Source: Aquiflexum balticum DSM 16537 (lineage in GTDB: Bacteria; Bacteroidota; Bacteroidia; Cytophagales; Cyclobacteriaceae). Taken from it: a stretch of 64,000 nt of DNA. Shown in pieces: positions 1 to 7,835 of this stretch (the first letter of the stretch is position 1; each line of letters starts with the position of its first letter). The notes beneath the pieces were generated by a model. It was not told where the DNA came from. It was given only the letters and a program-made list of their open reading frames with translations, and did no database searches. The translations under genes were made by a program, and so were the position numbers. The stretch is taken from the NCBI RefSeq assembly GCF_900176595.1, contig NZ_LT838813.1:3056001-3120000 (forward strand). Reading direction: 5' to 3'.

Positions 1-459
1 AATAATCCAACGGGTCACCATGCTAATTTGTATGCGGCGGATAGAGATAAAAGATCTTCTGAAAATGCAGTTTTTGACCATGTTAATGCCGGTATCCCAA
101 TCGAAAAACTGGTTATGGGTATGGCATTTTATGGCAGAAGTTGGCAAGAAGTCAATCCTGAAAACAATGGGCTTTATCAAATAGGTAAAGGGTGGAAAGG
201 ATTTCCGTATAGTGAGATTGAAGAGCTGATTGCCGGTGGAGATTATGTACGCTATTGGGATGATTCATCCAAGGCGCCATATTTGTGGAATCCTTCTGAT
301 AAAATCTTTGTAACTTATGAAGATCCGGAGTCGATTTTTAATAAAGTTCAATTTATCAAAAAACACAAAATGCGCGGGGCTATGTTTTGGGAATACAATG
401 AAGATTCAGATGAAAGAACTTTGCTTAATGCCATGTATAATGGTTTCAAGACCCCCTGA
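1..459 (+). CDS. GH18 family chitinase-like glycosidase, C-terminal part (5' end outside window)
   Basis: The frame is open from base 1, so the gene starts upstream of the window; about 152 residues are visible. They match the last third of a glycoside hydrolase family 18 barrel: the segment LVMGMAFYGRSW is the usual beta-strand with the Tyr/Arg near the active site, followed by YWDDSSKAPYLW and a final GAMFWEYNED strand. GH18 enzymes cleave beta-1,4-GlcNAc polymers such as chitin. The catalytic DxxDxDxE motif would lie upstream and cannot be checked. The C-terminus is closely similar in layout to the complete GH18 lipoprotein at 25467, so the two are probably paralogues. A LacI regulator follows 73 bp downstream. 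Confidence 0.85.
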   Translation, partial: NNPTGHHANLYAADRDKRSSENAVFDHVNAGIPIEKLVMGMAFYGRSWQEVNPENNGLYQIGKGWKGFPYSEIEELIAGGDYVRYWDDSSKAPYLWNPSDKIFVTYEDPESIFNKVQFIKKHKMRGAMFWEYNEDSDERTLLNAMYNGFKTP

Positions 460-532
460 TTTCAACAAAGCCAATAGTTAAAAAAAAATTGTTTGAATTA
501 CTTTTCCTATTGTTAATTAACATAGATATGAA

Positions 533-1555
533 ATGGCAAAAAAGAAAATTTCCATAAAAGATATAGCAAGGGAACTCGGGATTTCCATTACAACTGTTTC
601 ATTTATCCTTAATGGTAAAGCAAAAGAAAAAAGGATAAGTGATGAAATGACCAAAAAGGTTCAGAATTATATCAAAGAGGTTGGTTATACACCAAGTTAT
701 TTGGCTCAGAGTCTTAGGTTGGGAAAGTCCAAAGTCATCGTTTTTATGATTGAGGATATTTCCAATCAGTTTTTTGCCTCTATCGCTAGAATGATAGAAG
801 AAAGAGCCTATAAAAATGGCTATAAAATCATCTATTGCAGTACTGAAAATGATACTGAGAAGGCAAAAGAATTGATCAATACCTTTAAAATCAGGAATGT
901 TGATGGTTTTATTATTACGCCAACTCCGGGTTTGGAACCGACCATTCAGGAATTATTGGAGGAAGATTTGGCATTGGTCCTTTTCGATAGGTGGGTTCCT
1001 TCCATTAATTGCAGCTATGTGATAGTAGAAAATGAAAAAAGTGCTTTTGAGGCTACTTTACACCTTATCCAAAATGGCTGTAAAAAAATCGCATTTCTGA
1101 CTGTTGATTCCGACCAAATGCAAATGAAGGACAGGCTTCAGGGCTACCAAAAAGCAGTAGCTGAGAACAATCTTTCTTCTTCTGTTTTCAAAATTAAATT
1201 TCACAACATAGATGAAAAAGAGGCATATCTAAAAATCATCGAATTTTTCAGAAATAACCAAGGGTTTGATGGCGTATTTTTTGCAACCAACTACCTGGCA
1301 TTTGAAGGACTTCAGGCTTTGGATAATCTTGGAATCAAGGTTCCTGAGGAGGTGAAAGTAGTATCTTTTGATGATCATTATTTTTTCAATCTGTATAAAC
1401 CAAAGATTTCAGCCATTGAACAACCTTTGGAAATCATCGCCGAAAAATTGATGGAAGCGATTTTGCATCATCTTGATTCCAACGAATCTAAACATTCATT
1501 TAAGAAGTTTATTTTACCAAATAAGCTAAATATTAGAGAATCTTCTTCAAATTAA
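533..1555 (+). CDS. LacI family transcriptional regulator
   Basis: 340 residues, the normal length for the family. Residues about 5-25 form the LacI helix-turn-helix (SIKDIARELGISITTVSFIL), followed by the hinge and, from about residue 62, a periplasmic-binding-protein-like effector domain (starts KVIVFMIEDISNQFFASI, ends with the usual SFDD and AIEQP segments). Such proteins repress or activate sugar-utilisation genes in response to a sugar ligand. The ligand cannot be read from sequence, but the gene lies between a GH18 chitinase end and a ROK kinase, so an amino-sugar or oligosaccharide is plausible (inference). No Shine-Dalgarno is evident, as is common in Bacteroidota. Confidence 0.93.
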   Translation: MAKKKISIKDIARELGISITTVSFILNGKAKEKRISDEMTKKVQNYIKEVGYTPSYLAQSLRLGKSKVIVFMIEDISNQFFASIARMIEERAYKNGYKIIYCSTENDTEKAKELINTFKIRNVDGFIITPTPGLEPTIQELLEEDLALVLFDRWVPSINCSYVIVENEKSAFEATLHLIQNGCKKIAFLTVDSDQMQMKDRLQGYQKAVAENNLSSSVFKIKFHNIDEKEAYLKIIEFFRNNQGFDGVFFATNYLAFEGLQALDNLGIKVPEEVKVVSFDDHYFFNLYKPKISAIEQPLEIIAEKLMEAILHHLDSNESKHSFKKFILPNKLNIRESSSN

Positions 1556-1724
1556 CAGAAAAATGATAGTAAACACTGTTGTTTTTGATGATTTGTCAAA
1601 AATAAATTATATTTTTAATAAATCGTTTTAGTATCTGTCATTCCAATTTCATTAATTTATTTCTTAGAAAGTATATTTACAGGCAAGTTATTTCTGGTTG
1701 TTGTAAGTTAACGGGATCTTATTT

Positions 1725-2609
1725 ATGTCAAAAAAAATAATCCTATCCGGTGATATTGGAGGGTCTCATATCACAGTGGGTAGATTTATTGGAAATGATT
1801 CAGTTTTCAAATTGGAAGATTTGAAAAGAGAATCCATTGATTCCTATGCACCCAAATCCATAATTTTGGATCATTGGGTTTCTATTTTAACTGATCTTGT
1901 TCATCCCAACGAAGATTATTTGTTGTCTTTGGCAATACCTGCCCCATTTGATTATAAAAATGGAATTTGTTTAATTGAAAAACAGGGTAAATTCAGACAT
2001 CTATTTGGTATAAATCTAAGAGAAGAACTTTCAGGTCATTTGGGTATTCTTCCATCAAATATTTTTTTTATCAATGATGCGGAAGCTTTTTTATTGGGAG
2101 AAGTTAATTTTGGGGAAGGAAATAATGTAAATAACATTTTGGGACTGACTTTAGGTTCAGGTCTTGGTTCTTCTATCAAAAGCGGAAATATAGTCAGAGA
2201 TGGAGGGCTTTGGTGTTCACCATTCAAATCAGGTATTGCTGAGGATTACCTTTCGAGCCGGTGGTTTGTCAATTGGATCTATCAAGAGTTAAATATTCAG
2301 GTAGATGGTGTAAAGGAAATCGTTTCGAATCCTGAAATAATGAAGAAAGGGTCATCTGTTTTTGATTTTTTTGCAAAAAACCTTGCTGATTTTATAATTA
2401 AACAACAAGAGGAATTTCATGCAGATAAAATAATTCTTGGTGGGAACATTTCTAAAGCATATCCCTTTTTTTTGGACAAAACATTACATTATCTTCAAAT
2501 TCAGGATCTTGATATAGTAATTGAAGTCAGCCAATTGGGAGAAAAAAGTGCTGTTTTCGGTGCCCTTTCAGCAATAAATTTATACCAGGATTTAAGAGAA
2601 AAAATATAG
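1725..2609 (+). CDS. ROK family sugar kinase (glucokinase-like)
   Basis: 294 residues, the usual ROK kinase length. The phosphate-binding motif DIGGS is at residues 10-14, the catalytic Asp is probably D118 in INDAEAF, and a second glycine-rich phosphate loop LTLGSGLG lies at 141-148. ROK kinases phosphorylate glucose, N-acetylglucosamine, N-acetylmannosamine or fructose with ATP. The zinc-binding CxCGxxGCxE motif of many ROK members is absent, so this is a divergent kinase and the substrate is open. It lacks an N-terminal DNA-binding domain, unlike the ROK protein at 4087. A 169-bp gap separates it from the LacI gene; nothing distinctive was seen there. Confidence 0.85.
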   Translation: MSKKIILSGDIGGSHITVGRFIGNDSVFKLEDLKRESIDSYAPKSIILDHWVSILTDLVHPNEDYLLSLAIPAPFDYKNGICLIEKQGKFRHLFGINLREELSGHLGILPSNIFFINDAEAFLLGEVNFGEGNNVNNILGLTLGSGLGSSIKSGNIVRDGGLWCSPFKSGIAEDYLSSRWFVNWIYQELNIQVDGVKEIVSNPEIMKKGSSVFDFFAKNLADFIIKQQEEFHADKIILGGNISKAYPFFLDKTLHYLQIQDLDIVIEVSQLGEKSAVFGALSAINLYQDLREKI

Positions 2610-2625
2610 AGTTTTGGTTCAGTAA

Positions 2626-3990
2626 TTAATTCCCAACAGCAATTGATTTTTTTGAACCTGTTTTTTGAAGGATTTCTTTACCAATCAATTTTCCTTGTTT
2701 AACTCCTTCCTCTATAGCATCCCTAAAATGGATTCCCCCATATAATCTTGAAATGGCAGCTTCTTCAGCAGCTTGATTAAAGGATTTAAAAGCTCTTTCC
2801 GGTAGTCCGAAGTACACTTCAGAATCATCAATAAAGTCAAAATCTTCCCCAAAAAAATCTGTTAGAATCATAGCGCTTGTGGTTGAAACCACACTATGTC
2901 CACTGGTATATTCCGGGAAAGGAGGAGTTTGCAATAAGGGCCGCCAAGTCTGGTCTACATATTTTTGAATAGCAGTTTCTGGTCTTATCCTGTCTGAATC
3001 ATACTTTTCTTCCCAACAACTGACAAAGGCATCATGTAGGGCCATAGATATTAGGGTATGAATGTAGATGGTTTCTTTCCATGGTAAATCTGCTTTTTGA
3101 CTGGCAATTCCCGTGATTCCAACCCAATGACCTCCCGGAGATATTTTCTTCATTCCAATAGCCATATGGCCGGAAAAACTCACCATAAATGGATTGCAAT
3201 CCCAAAAGTTGGCAATCAGGTTTTGTTCATCAGATAGTTGAGAAGTTACTTCGATAACTTCAAATAATTGTTTTTTGAATGGGCTTCCCTCTTCCAAACT
3301 AAATGGGGCAGGTGGGGCAGGCTTAAATGATTTTAAATCCTGAAGAAAAAATGTTTTCAGAGTTCTCCATTCAGGTTCTATTGCAGCCATATAGGCAGGT
3401 GGGGTTGGATACCAATGACCTTCATTTTTTTTGGGAGTGTATCTTGTCAAGGTGCTCAAGGAGGAATATCCGTCTTCATTGGCAATTTTCAATACCTCTG
3501 CAGCAATATCTTCCGCAAAAGAAACATTGGCATTCAGGTCCTTTTTGTTAATCCATTTCGAACGGGTAAAATCTTTTTTTAACGCTATCTGCTTTTCTTC
3601 AAGCAAAAATCCCGAGGGCATGATCTTTTTGCCAACTTCCAACATGGAATATGTCGCGATGAAGTGGGGGGATAAATTTTCACCAATTGCATCTTCATAA
3701 GAAGGATTTTCTAAATTACTTGATTCAAAAAGGCATAAATCTTCGGTTCTTAGATTATTGGTTTTATTCCAAGCTAAATGTGCACCTAAAGTAGCGTATG
3801 CATAAAATCTAGCTGCTGCAGGAGGTGATGCCACATCTGTGACCATCACTTCTGTGATATAAAAGAGGTTGTCTATCAGAATACCTATAGGAGGTTCAGC
3901 TTTGTTTTGGGAAAGAACTGAATTCCAACTGATCAAAATCAAAAAAATAGAAAGAGCAATAGCTGGATAAGGAAATTTCAACTTTTTCAT
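2626..3990 (-). CDS. Vanadium-dependent haloperoxidase-like / PAP2 superfamily exported protein
   Basis: The C-terminal third carries the PAP2/vanadium haloperoxidase active-site series: DSDRIRPETA, then PEYTSGHSVVS (SGH at about 363-365), then RLYGGIHFRDA (His about 421). These residues bind phosphate or vanadate. Members are acid phosphatases or haloperoxidases; which one applies cannot be decided here. The protein begins with a hydrophobic Sec signal (MKKLKFPYPAIALSIFLILI). The frame can be extended 15 codons upstream to 4035, but the Met at 3990 directly precedes the signal peptide and is preferred (454 residues). It is convergent with the ROK kinase at 1725, with only 16 bp between their ends. 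Confidence 0.82.
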   Translation of the reverse strand: MKKLKFPYPAIALSIFLILISWNSVLSQNKAEPPIGILIDNLFYITEVMVTDVASPPAAARFYAYATLGAHLAWNKTNNLRTEDLCLFESSNLENPSYEDAIGENLSPHFIATYSMLEVGKKIMPSGFLLEEKQIALKKDFTRSKWINKKDLNANVSFAEDIAAEVLKIANEDGYSSLSTLTRYTPKKNEGHWYPTPPAYMAAIEPEWRTLKTFFLQDLKSFKPAPPAPFSLEEGSPFKKQLFEVIEVTSQLSDEQNLIANFWDCNPFMVSFSGHMAIGMKKISPGGHWVGITGIASQKADLPWKETIYIHTLISMALHDAFVSCWEEKYDSDRIRPETAIQKYVDQTWRPLLQTPPFPEYTSGHSVVSTTSAMILTDFFGEDFDFIDDSEVYFGLPERAFKSFNQAAEEAAISRLYGGIHFRDAIEEGVKQGKLIGKEILQKTGSKKSIAVGN

Positions 3991-4086
3991 TTCAGTCAGT
4001 TTCGCAACGAATTTGGTTGCTTTTGGATTGCGCAATTATTTTAACGGAATATTTACGGGAGAGATTTACTATTGGATTTTAATGGA

Positions 4087-5325
4087 TTATTGGAGTATAT
4101 CTTCAAACAATTTTTCATTGACAACGGCTACACCTCCCAGTAATCCGACTTCTTTGCCCAATTTATAAAGGCTGATTTGGGTATTTTCCCTTGCCTTGGC
4201 CATGCTGTAAATATTCAATGCCTGCTGAATGGGTGTGATCAAATATTGTTTTGCTTCGGCTACTGAACCCCCTATAATAATGAGTTCAGGATTGAGCAAC
4301 TGAATCAATATAGAAATCCCTCTGCCCAGATCGAGTCCGGCTTGTGAAAGTATGGTGATAGCTCTCTGATCCCCGGCAAGTGCTGCATCAACAACCAAAT
4401 AAGGCTCAAGTTCACCTTGGTTTTCTCTCACTAATCTTGCCAAAATGGAATCCGAATCGGTAGTAATTGCTTCCTTTGCCATTCTTACGATGGCCGTTCC
4501 AGATGCTACCGATTCCAAACAGCCCTTTTTTCCACAGCTGCAAGTGATATCACTGGAATCAAAAATCGGGGAATGGCTGAATTCACCGGCAAATCCAGAG
4601 GCCCCTTGATAGATCTTCCCATCTATCAGAATACCGAGACCAATACCCCATCCTATAAATATTCCCAATACATTTTTGAAATTATCATTGTGGCCAAACT
4701 TGAATTCTGCTAAAGTCATAGCCCGGGCATCATTTTCCAAAAAAACTTTTCTTCCCAATCTTGATTCGAAATTTTCAACCAGGCTCTTTTTACCAAATTT
4801 CAAATAGGTGTGGTTTATCCCATGTATGGAATCAATCAATCCAGGCATCGAGATACCTACAGCTATTATTTTTTCTTGGTTTAAGTCACATTTAGAAATA
4901 TACTCAAGAATGACGTCGCATATTTTCTCAAATGTTTCTTTTTCATTATTCAAGGTAAGTCTGATGGTTTCAGGTTCAGTTACCAATTCATTTGAGCTAT
5001 TATAAATGGCAACCCTTAACCTGAATCTATTTAAATCAACACTTAGAATATAAAAGGCATCTTTATTCAGCTGATAAAGATCCGGTTTTCTGCCTCCTTG
5101 GGATTCTGCCCGCCCATTTTTGATCACTTCCCCTGAACCCATCAGATCATTCAACAGGGAATTGACTGTTGGTAAGGAAATCCCAACCTGATTGCAGATT
5201 TCGCCAGCAGTATTGTTCCCTTTGATGTAAAGATTCTTGATTAACTTCAGTTTGTTGAGGTAACTTTTGGTTTCTACAACACCTGATATTTTTTCCAGGG
5301 ATTTTTTAGGATCAATAAGGTTCAT
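4087..5325 (-). CDS. ROK family transcriptional repressor (NagC/Mlc/XylR type)
   Basis: 412 residues with an N-terminal winged helix (about residues 25-80; GEICNQVGISLPTVNSLLN is the recognition region) and a ROK domain with the zinc motif CSCGKKGCLE near residue 265, the typical NagC/Mlc architecture. These proteins repress amino-sugar or sugar transport and catabolism genes and are released by the sugar or its phosphate. Gene order (GH18, LacI, ROK kinase, ROK repressor) suggests a shared carbohydrate regulon, though that is inference. It is separated by 96 bp from the downstream haloperoxidase-like gene on the same strand. Confidence 0.92.
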   Translation of the reverse strand: MNLIDPKKSLEKISGVVETKSYLNKLKLIKNLYIKGNNTAGEICNQVGISLPTVNSLLNDLMGSGEVIKNGRAESQGGRKPDLYQLNKDAFYILSVDLNRFRLRVAIYNSSNELVTEPETIRLTLNNEKETFEKICDVILEYISKCDLNQEKIIAVGISMPGLIDSIHGINHTYLKFGKKSLVENFESRLGRKVFLENDARAMTLAEFKFGHNDNFKNVLGIFIGWGIGLGILIDGKIYQGASGFAGEFSHSPIFDSSDITCSCGKKGCLESVASGTAIVRMAKEAITTDSDSILARLVRENQGELEPYLVVDAALAGDQRAITILSQAGLDLGRGISILIQLLNPELIIIGGSVAEAKQYLITPIQQALNIYSMAKARENTQISLYKLGKEVGLLGGVAVVNEKLFEDILQ

Positions 5326-5521
5326 TATTTGTAATTTATTTAGACAATAAAAGAATTTTTACAGAATATCAAAAGACCTTATTGAAAAAAATGCAATATC
5401 AAATTGTTTTTGTTTGGCTAAATAAAGAATAAACTCATTATTTACCTTAAGTTAAGAAAGAATTTTATTTGAAAATATTTTTTTCCATAGAAAATGAAAT
5501 TTTAAATCTTTGTTAAAATGG

Positions 5522-5529
5522 TAACTTTG
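5522..5529 (+). promoter_or_regulatory. Possible Bacteroidota -7 promoter element (TAACTTTG)
   Basis: TAACTTTG matches the TAnnTTTG -7 consensus of Bacteroidota housekeeping promoters and lies 32 bp before the ATG of the cupin gene at 5562. No TTTG -33 element sits at the expected 18-20 bp distance upstream, so this is a half-supported promoter only. Confidence 0.35.
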
Positions 5530-5561
5530 GGTTTGTAGAATACTTATTTAAGAATTGTATC

Positions 5562-6086
5562 ATGATAGAAACCGGATATTTGGAAGAACAAACGCCAAAG
5601 GAAGTGATTTTTAAAAAATTGGAAAAAGAACTGAACGCTCAAGGTTTAAGAATTTCTCAAAAGGATTTTGAAAGACCTTGGGGAGGCTTTTTTGTAGTTG
5701 ACGAAAACCAAATCCAAGAATTCAAAAAGAGATTTTTCAATGAATTGGTTTTGGAAGATGAGCAGTTTAATCGAAAGCTAAGTCCGAAACTCCTTTTAGT
5801 TGCGCCAAAAAAAAGACTTTCCTGGCAGTACCATAATAGGAGAGCGGAAGTCTGGAAACTGATTGAAGGTAAAGCAAGTATTGTTAGGAGTGATTCAGAT
5901 GAGCAAGGAGCTATAAATGAGATGAAAATTGGGGAGCTGATCCATTTGAAACAGGGAGAAAGACACCGTCTGGTAGGGGGAGATTCCTGGGGTATTGTAG
6001 CCGAAATCTGGATGCATACTGATCGCGACAATCCATCAAATGAAGAAGACATCATCAGGGTTGAAGATGATTTTTCAAGAAAATAA
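5562..6086 (+). CDS. Cupin protein related to the C-terminal domain of type II mannose-6-phosphate isomerase
   Basis: 174 residues. The segment SWQYHNRRAEVWKLIEGKA followed by LKQGERHRL and EIWMHTDRDNP is the cupin/type II phosphomannose isomerase signature with metal-ligand histidines and Glu. The N-terminal ERPWGGFFVV resembles the opening of the ManC-type isomerase domain. Full bifunctional ManC proteins are about 470 residues, so this is a stand-alone cupin. Relatives are sometimes named phosphoheptose isomerase, which the sequence does not support. Function is a sugar-phosphate isomerase or binding role by homology only. It ends at a strong shared terminator. Confidence 0.72.
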   Translation: MIETGYLEEQTPKEVIFKKLEKELNAQGLRISQKDFERPWGGFFVVDENQIQEFKKRFFNELVLEDEQFNRKLSPKLLLVAPKKRLSWQYHNRRAEVWKLIEGKASIVRSDSDEQGAINEMKIGELIHLKQGERHRLVGGDSWGIVAEIWMHTDRDNPSNEEDIIRVEDDFSRK

Positions 6087-6115
6087 AAAGGGACCGGAAT
6101 TCCGGTCCCTTTTTA
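6084..6115. terminator. Bidirectional rho-independent terminator
   Basis: A perfect 16-bp inverted repeat (A-tract, GGGACCGGAA, its mirror, T-tract) sits between two convergent genes. Its left arm starts at the stop codon of the cupin gene and its right end is just before the stop of the DUF6600 gene, so it can terminate both transcripts. Confidence 0.9.
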
Positions 6116-6116
6116 T

Positions 6117-7442
6117 TTAATGACCGCCCCTGGTATTTCCTCTCGATGAAGTTGCAGACTTCGCATTGCCATTTGAATTGTTTCTGGAAACAGTTGTTCC
6201 AGAATTTCTTGGAGGGTTGGATTGTGGTTTCACCAATGGTTGGTTTTGTCTGGTTGGTGCCTTGCTTCCAACTGAGGCTGGACTTCTTTGTTGATTGGCA
6301 GGTTTGGCTTGTCTATATGTAGTACCGTTAGTAGAAGCAGCCCGATGGTTGACTCCCATGTTCTCTCTTGAATTCACAGCTGGACTTTTACCCATATTTG
6401 ATGAATTTGAAGCTTTAGGTTGGGTACCTCTATTGGTCATACCTGCGTTGGAAAATCTTTCTTTTTGTTGGCCTAGACGCTCATTTCCATAAGAACTTGA
6501 AGGATTTCCAGTTGGTCGATTTATAGATGGGTTTCCAGAAGCAGTTCGTCCGCTTGTTCTGATTTCTGCATTGTTATTTCTACCGGGATTTACTACCTGT
6601 CCAGATATGCTTTCAGTGCTTCTGGTAGACCTCATTTGGCTTGCTGACCTATGCTTGTATTCCTCAGCCGTATAAACTCTGGAAGGTCTGGCAGGATTCT
6701 TTGAGGGTTCATTTCCTGTTATCTGTGGACGATATACATTCAGGCTGTTGTTGTTCACTACTGTTCTTCCGGGTCTGTTAGAATCGTTTACCTGATACAC
6801 AGGGACCCTTGACCTTGTCACTCTTTCCACTTCTCTTCTGGACGGTCCTGCTATATAAGTTTGATTATTGTGGATATAAGTATTGTTAATAACTATGGAC
6901 TGTTGATAGATATTGGCTATTTGAAATGACGGCACATAGTATCTGTAAAAGTTTCTATGTCTGAATCTTCTTTGGGGTACAAATACCCAATGGGACATGG
7001 GGGCATGAAATGAAACATTTATTCCGATGCCAGGGCCCAAGGGCGCCCAACCGTAATATCCACCGCCAGTCCTCCAATTGACCCAAGCTGGACCCCATTC
7101 ATATCCTGGAACCCAGGCCCAGCCATAAAAATTGCTCCAAAACCAACGTCCATAATGAAATGGTGCCCAGCCCCAAGCGTAATCTGAAACCCAGGTATTT
7201 CCAAAATTGGTCATAGTCCAATAGCCATTGCTTGCATAAGGTTGGAATCCTCTTTCGACAAAGGGTATCCAAACATATCCATAATTCGGATCCATCACCC
7301 AGTCACCATAAGGACTGAGTTCGTTGTAGAAGACCTGGAAGTTTACTCCAAAATGCGGAGAAGCTTCCGCTTCATGACAATTTATCATACTTAAGCCTAG
7401 CAGAAGCATGAAGCTGAAAGGGAAAAGGAATGACTTTTTCAT
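6117..7442 (-). CDS. Exported DUF6600-type protein with Trp/Gly/Tyr-rich repeats and low-complexity tail
   Basis: 441 residues with a Sec signal (hydrophobic FLFPFSFMLLLGLSMINC) that could also be read as a lipoprotein signal. Residues about 40-145 are packed with repeated 'YGxWxxxPxYGYVW / WGWAPFHYGRW' units, the layout of the DUF6600 family of exported Bacteroidota and proteobacterial proteins. The rest (about 200-441) is a Ser/Asn/Arg/Gly/Pro-rich basic low-complexity region, likely disordered. Function is unknown; the repeated aromatic units suggest a surface or envelope role (inference). Confidence 0.75.
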   Translation of the reverse strand: MKKSFLFPFSFMLLLGLSMINCHEAEASPHFGVNFQVFYNELSPYGDWVMDPNYGYVWIPFVERGFQPYASNGYWTMTNFGNTWVSDYAWGWAPFHYGRWFWSNFYGWAWVPGYEWGPAWVNWRTGGGYYGWAPLGPGIGINVSFHAPMSHWVFVPQRRFRHRNFYRYYVPSFQIANIYQQSIVINNTYIHNNQTYIAGPSRREVERVTRSRVPVYQVNDSNRPGRTVVNNNSLNVYRPQITGNEPSKNPARPSRVYTAEEYKHRSASQMRSTRSTESISGQVVNPGRNNNAEIRTSGRTASGNPSINRPTGNPSSSYGNERLGQQKERFSNAGMTNRGTQPKASNSSNMGKSPAVNSRENMGVNHRAASTNGTTYRQAKPANQQRSPASVGSKAPTRQNQPLVKPQSNPPRNSGTTVSRNNSNGNAKSATSSRGNTRGGH

Positions 7443-7601
7443 AATAATATGGTTTAGTGCTTTGTGGAGTTTTACGTCCTTTCCATATTATAAGTTCGAT
7501 TAAAATATAAAGAAAAATTATAAATATTTAGTAAAAACGTTTTAGCAAACTTAATGTTTATATTTAATATTTAAAAAATACAATAAAGTATGACCACGAA
7601 A

Positions 7602-7626
7602 AAAAAACTGGTTAACCCAGTTTTTT
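7602..7626 (-). terminator. Terminator overlapping the end of the Lacal_2735-type gene
   Basis: On the minus strand the hairpin arms AAAAAACTGG and CCAGTTTTTT flank a 5-nt loop, followed by a T-tract. The stop codon of the small gene (7612-7614) lies inside the hairpin loop. Confidence 0.75.
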
Positions 7627-7788
7627 CTTTATCTCGTCTATTTTTTTTGCTATTTCCTCTGCTTCTGCCATCAATCGGTCTGCTTCTGTTCTGTTACTAT
7701 GGGATAGTTTATGGGCTTTCTCCATCATTGACTTATAATTCTCCTGTAACTTTTCTATTTCCGTTTTCTTTTTAAATAATCCAAACAT
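7612..7788 (-). CDS. Small Lacal_2735 family protein (58 aa)
   Basis: This short reading frame runs from ATG at 7788 to TAA at 7612. It begins MFGLFKKKTEIEKLQENY and ends KIDEIKKKLG. It has the hallmarks of the Lacal_2735 family of Bacteroidota small proteins: MFGLFKKK start, a highly charged single helix of about 45 residues, and the motif SHSNRTEADRLMAEAEEI. The helix is likely coiled coil. Function is unknown. The antisense strand also carries a longer open frame, which is poor protein sequence and was rejected. The hairpin terminator directly at its 3' end supports a real transcript. Confidence 0.85.
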   Translation of the reverse strand: MFGLFKKKTEIEKLQENYKSMMEKAHKLSHSNRTEADRLMAEAEEIAKKIDEIKKKLG

Positions 7789-7835
7789 GGTTTTTATTTA
7801 GATAACAGGTAATTCCCAAAAGTGTTTTATTGCGG

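Noticed and set aside
7590-7775. Plus-strand open frame of 61 codons
   Set aside because: It is antisense to the Lacal_2735-type gene and reads as a hydrophobic, low-quality protein; the minus-strand frame has family motifs.
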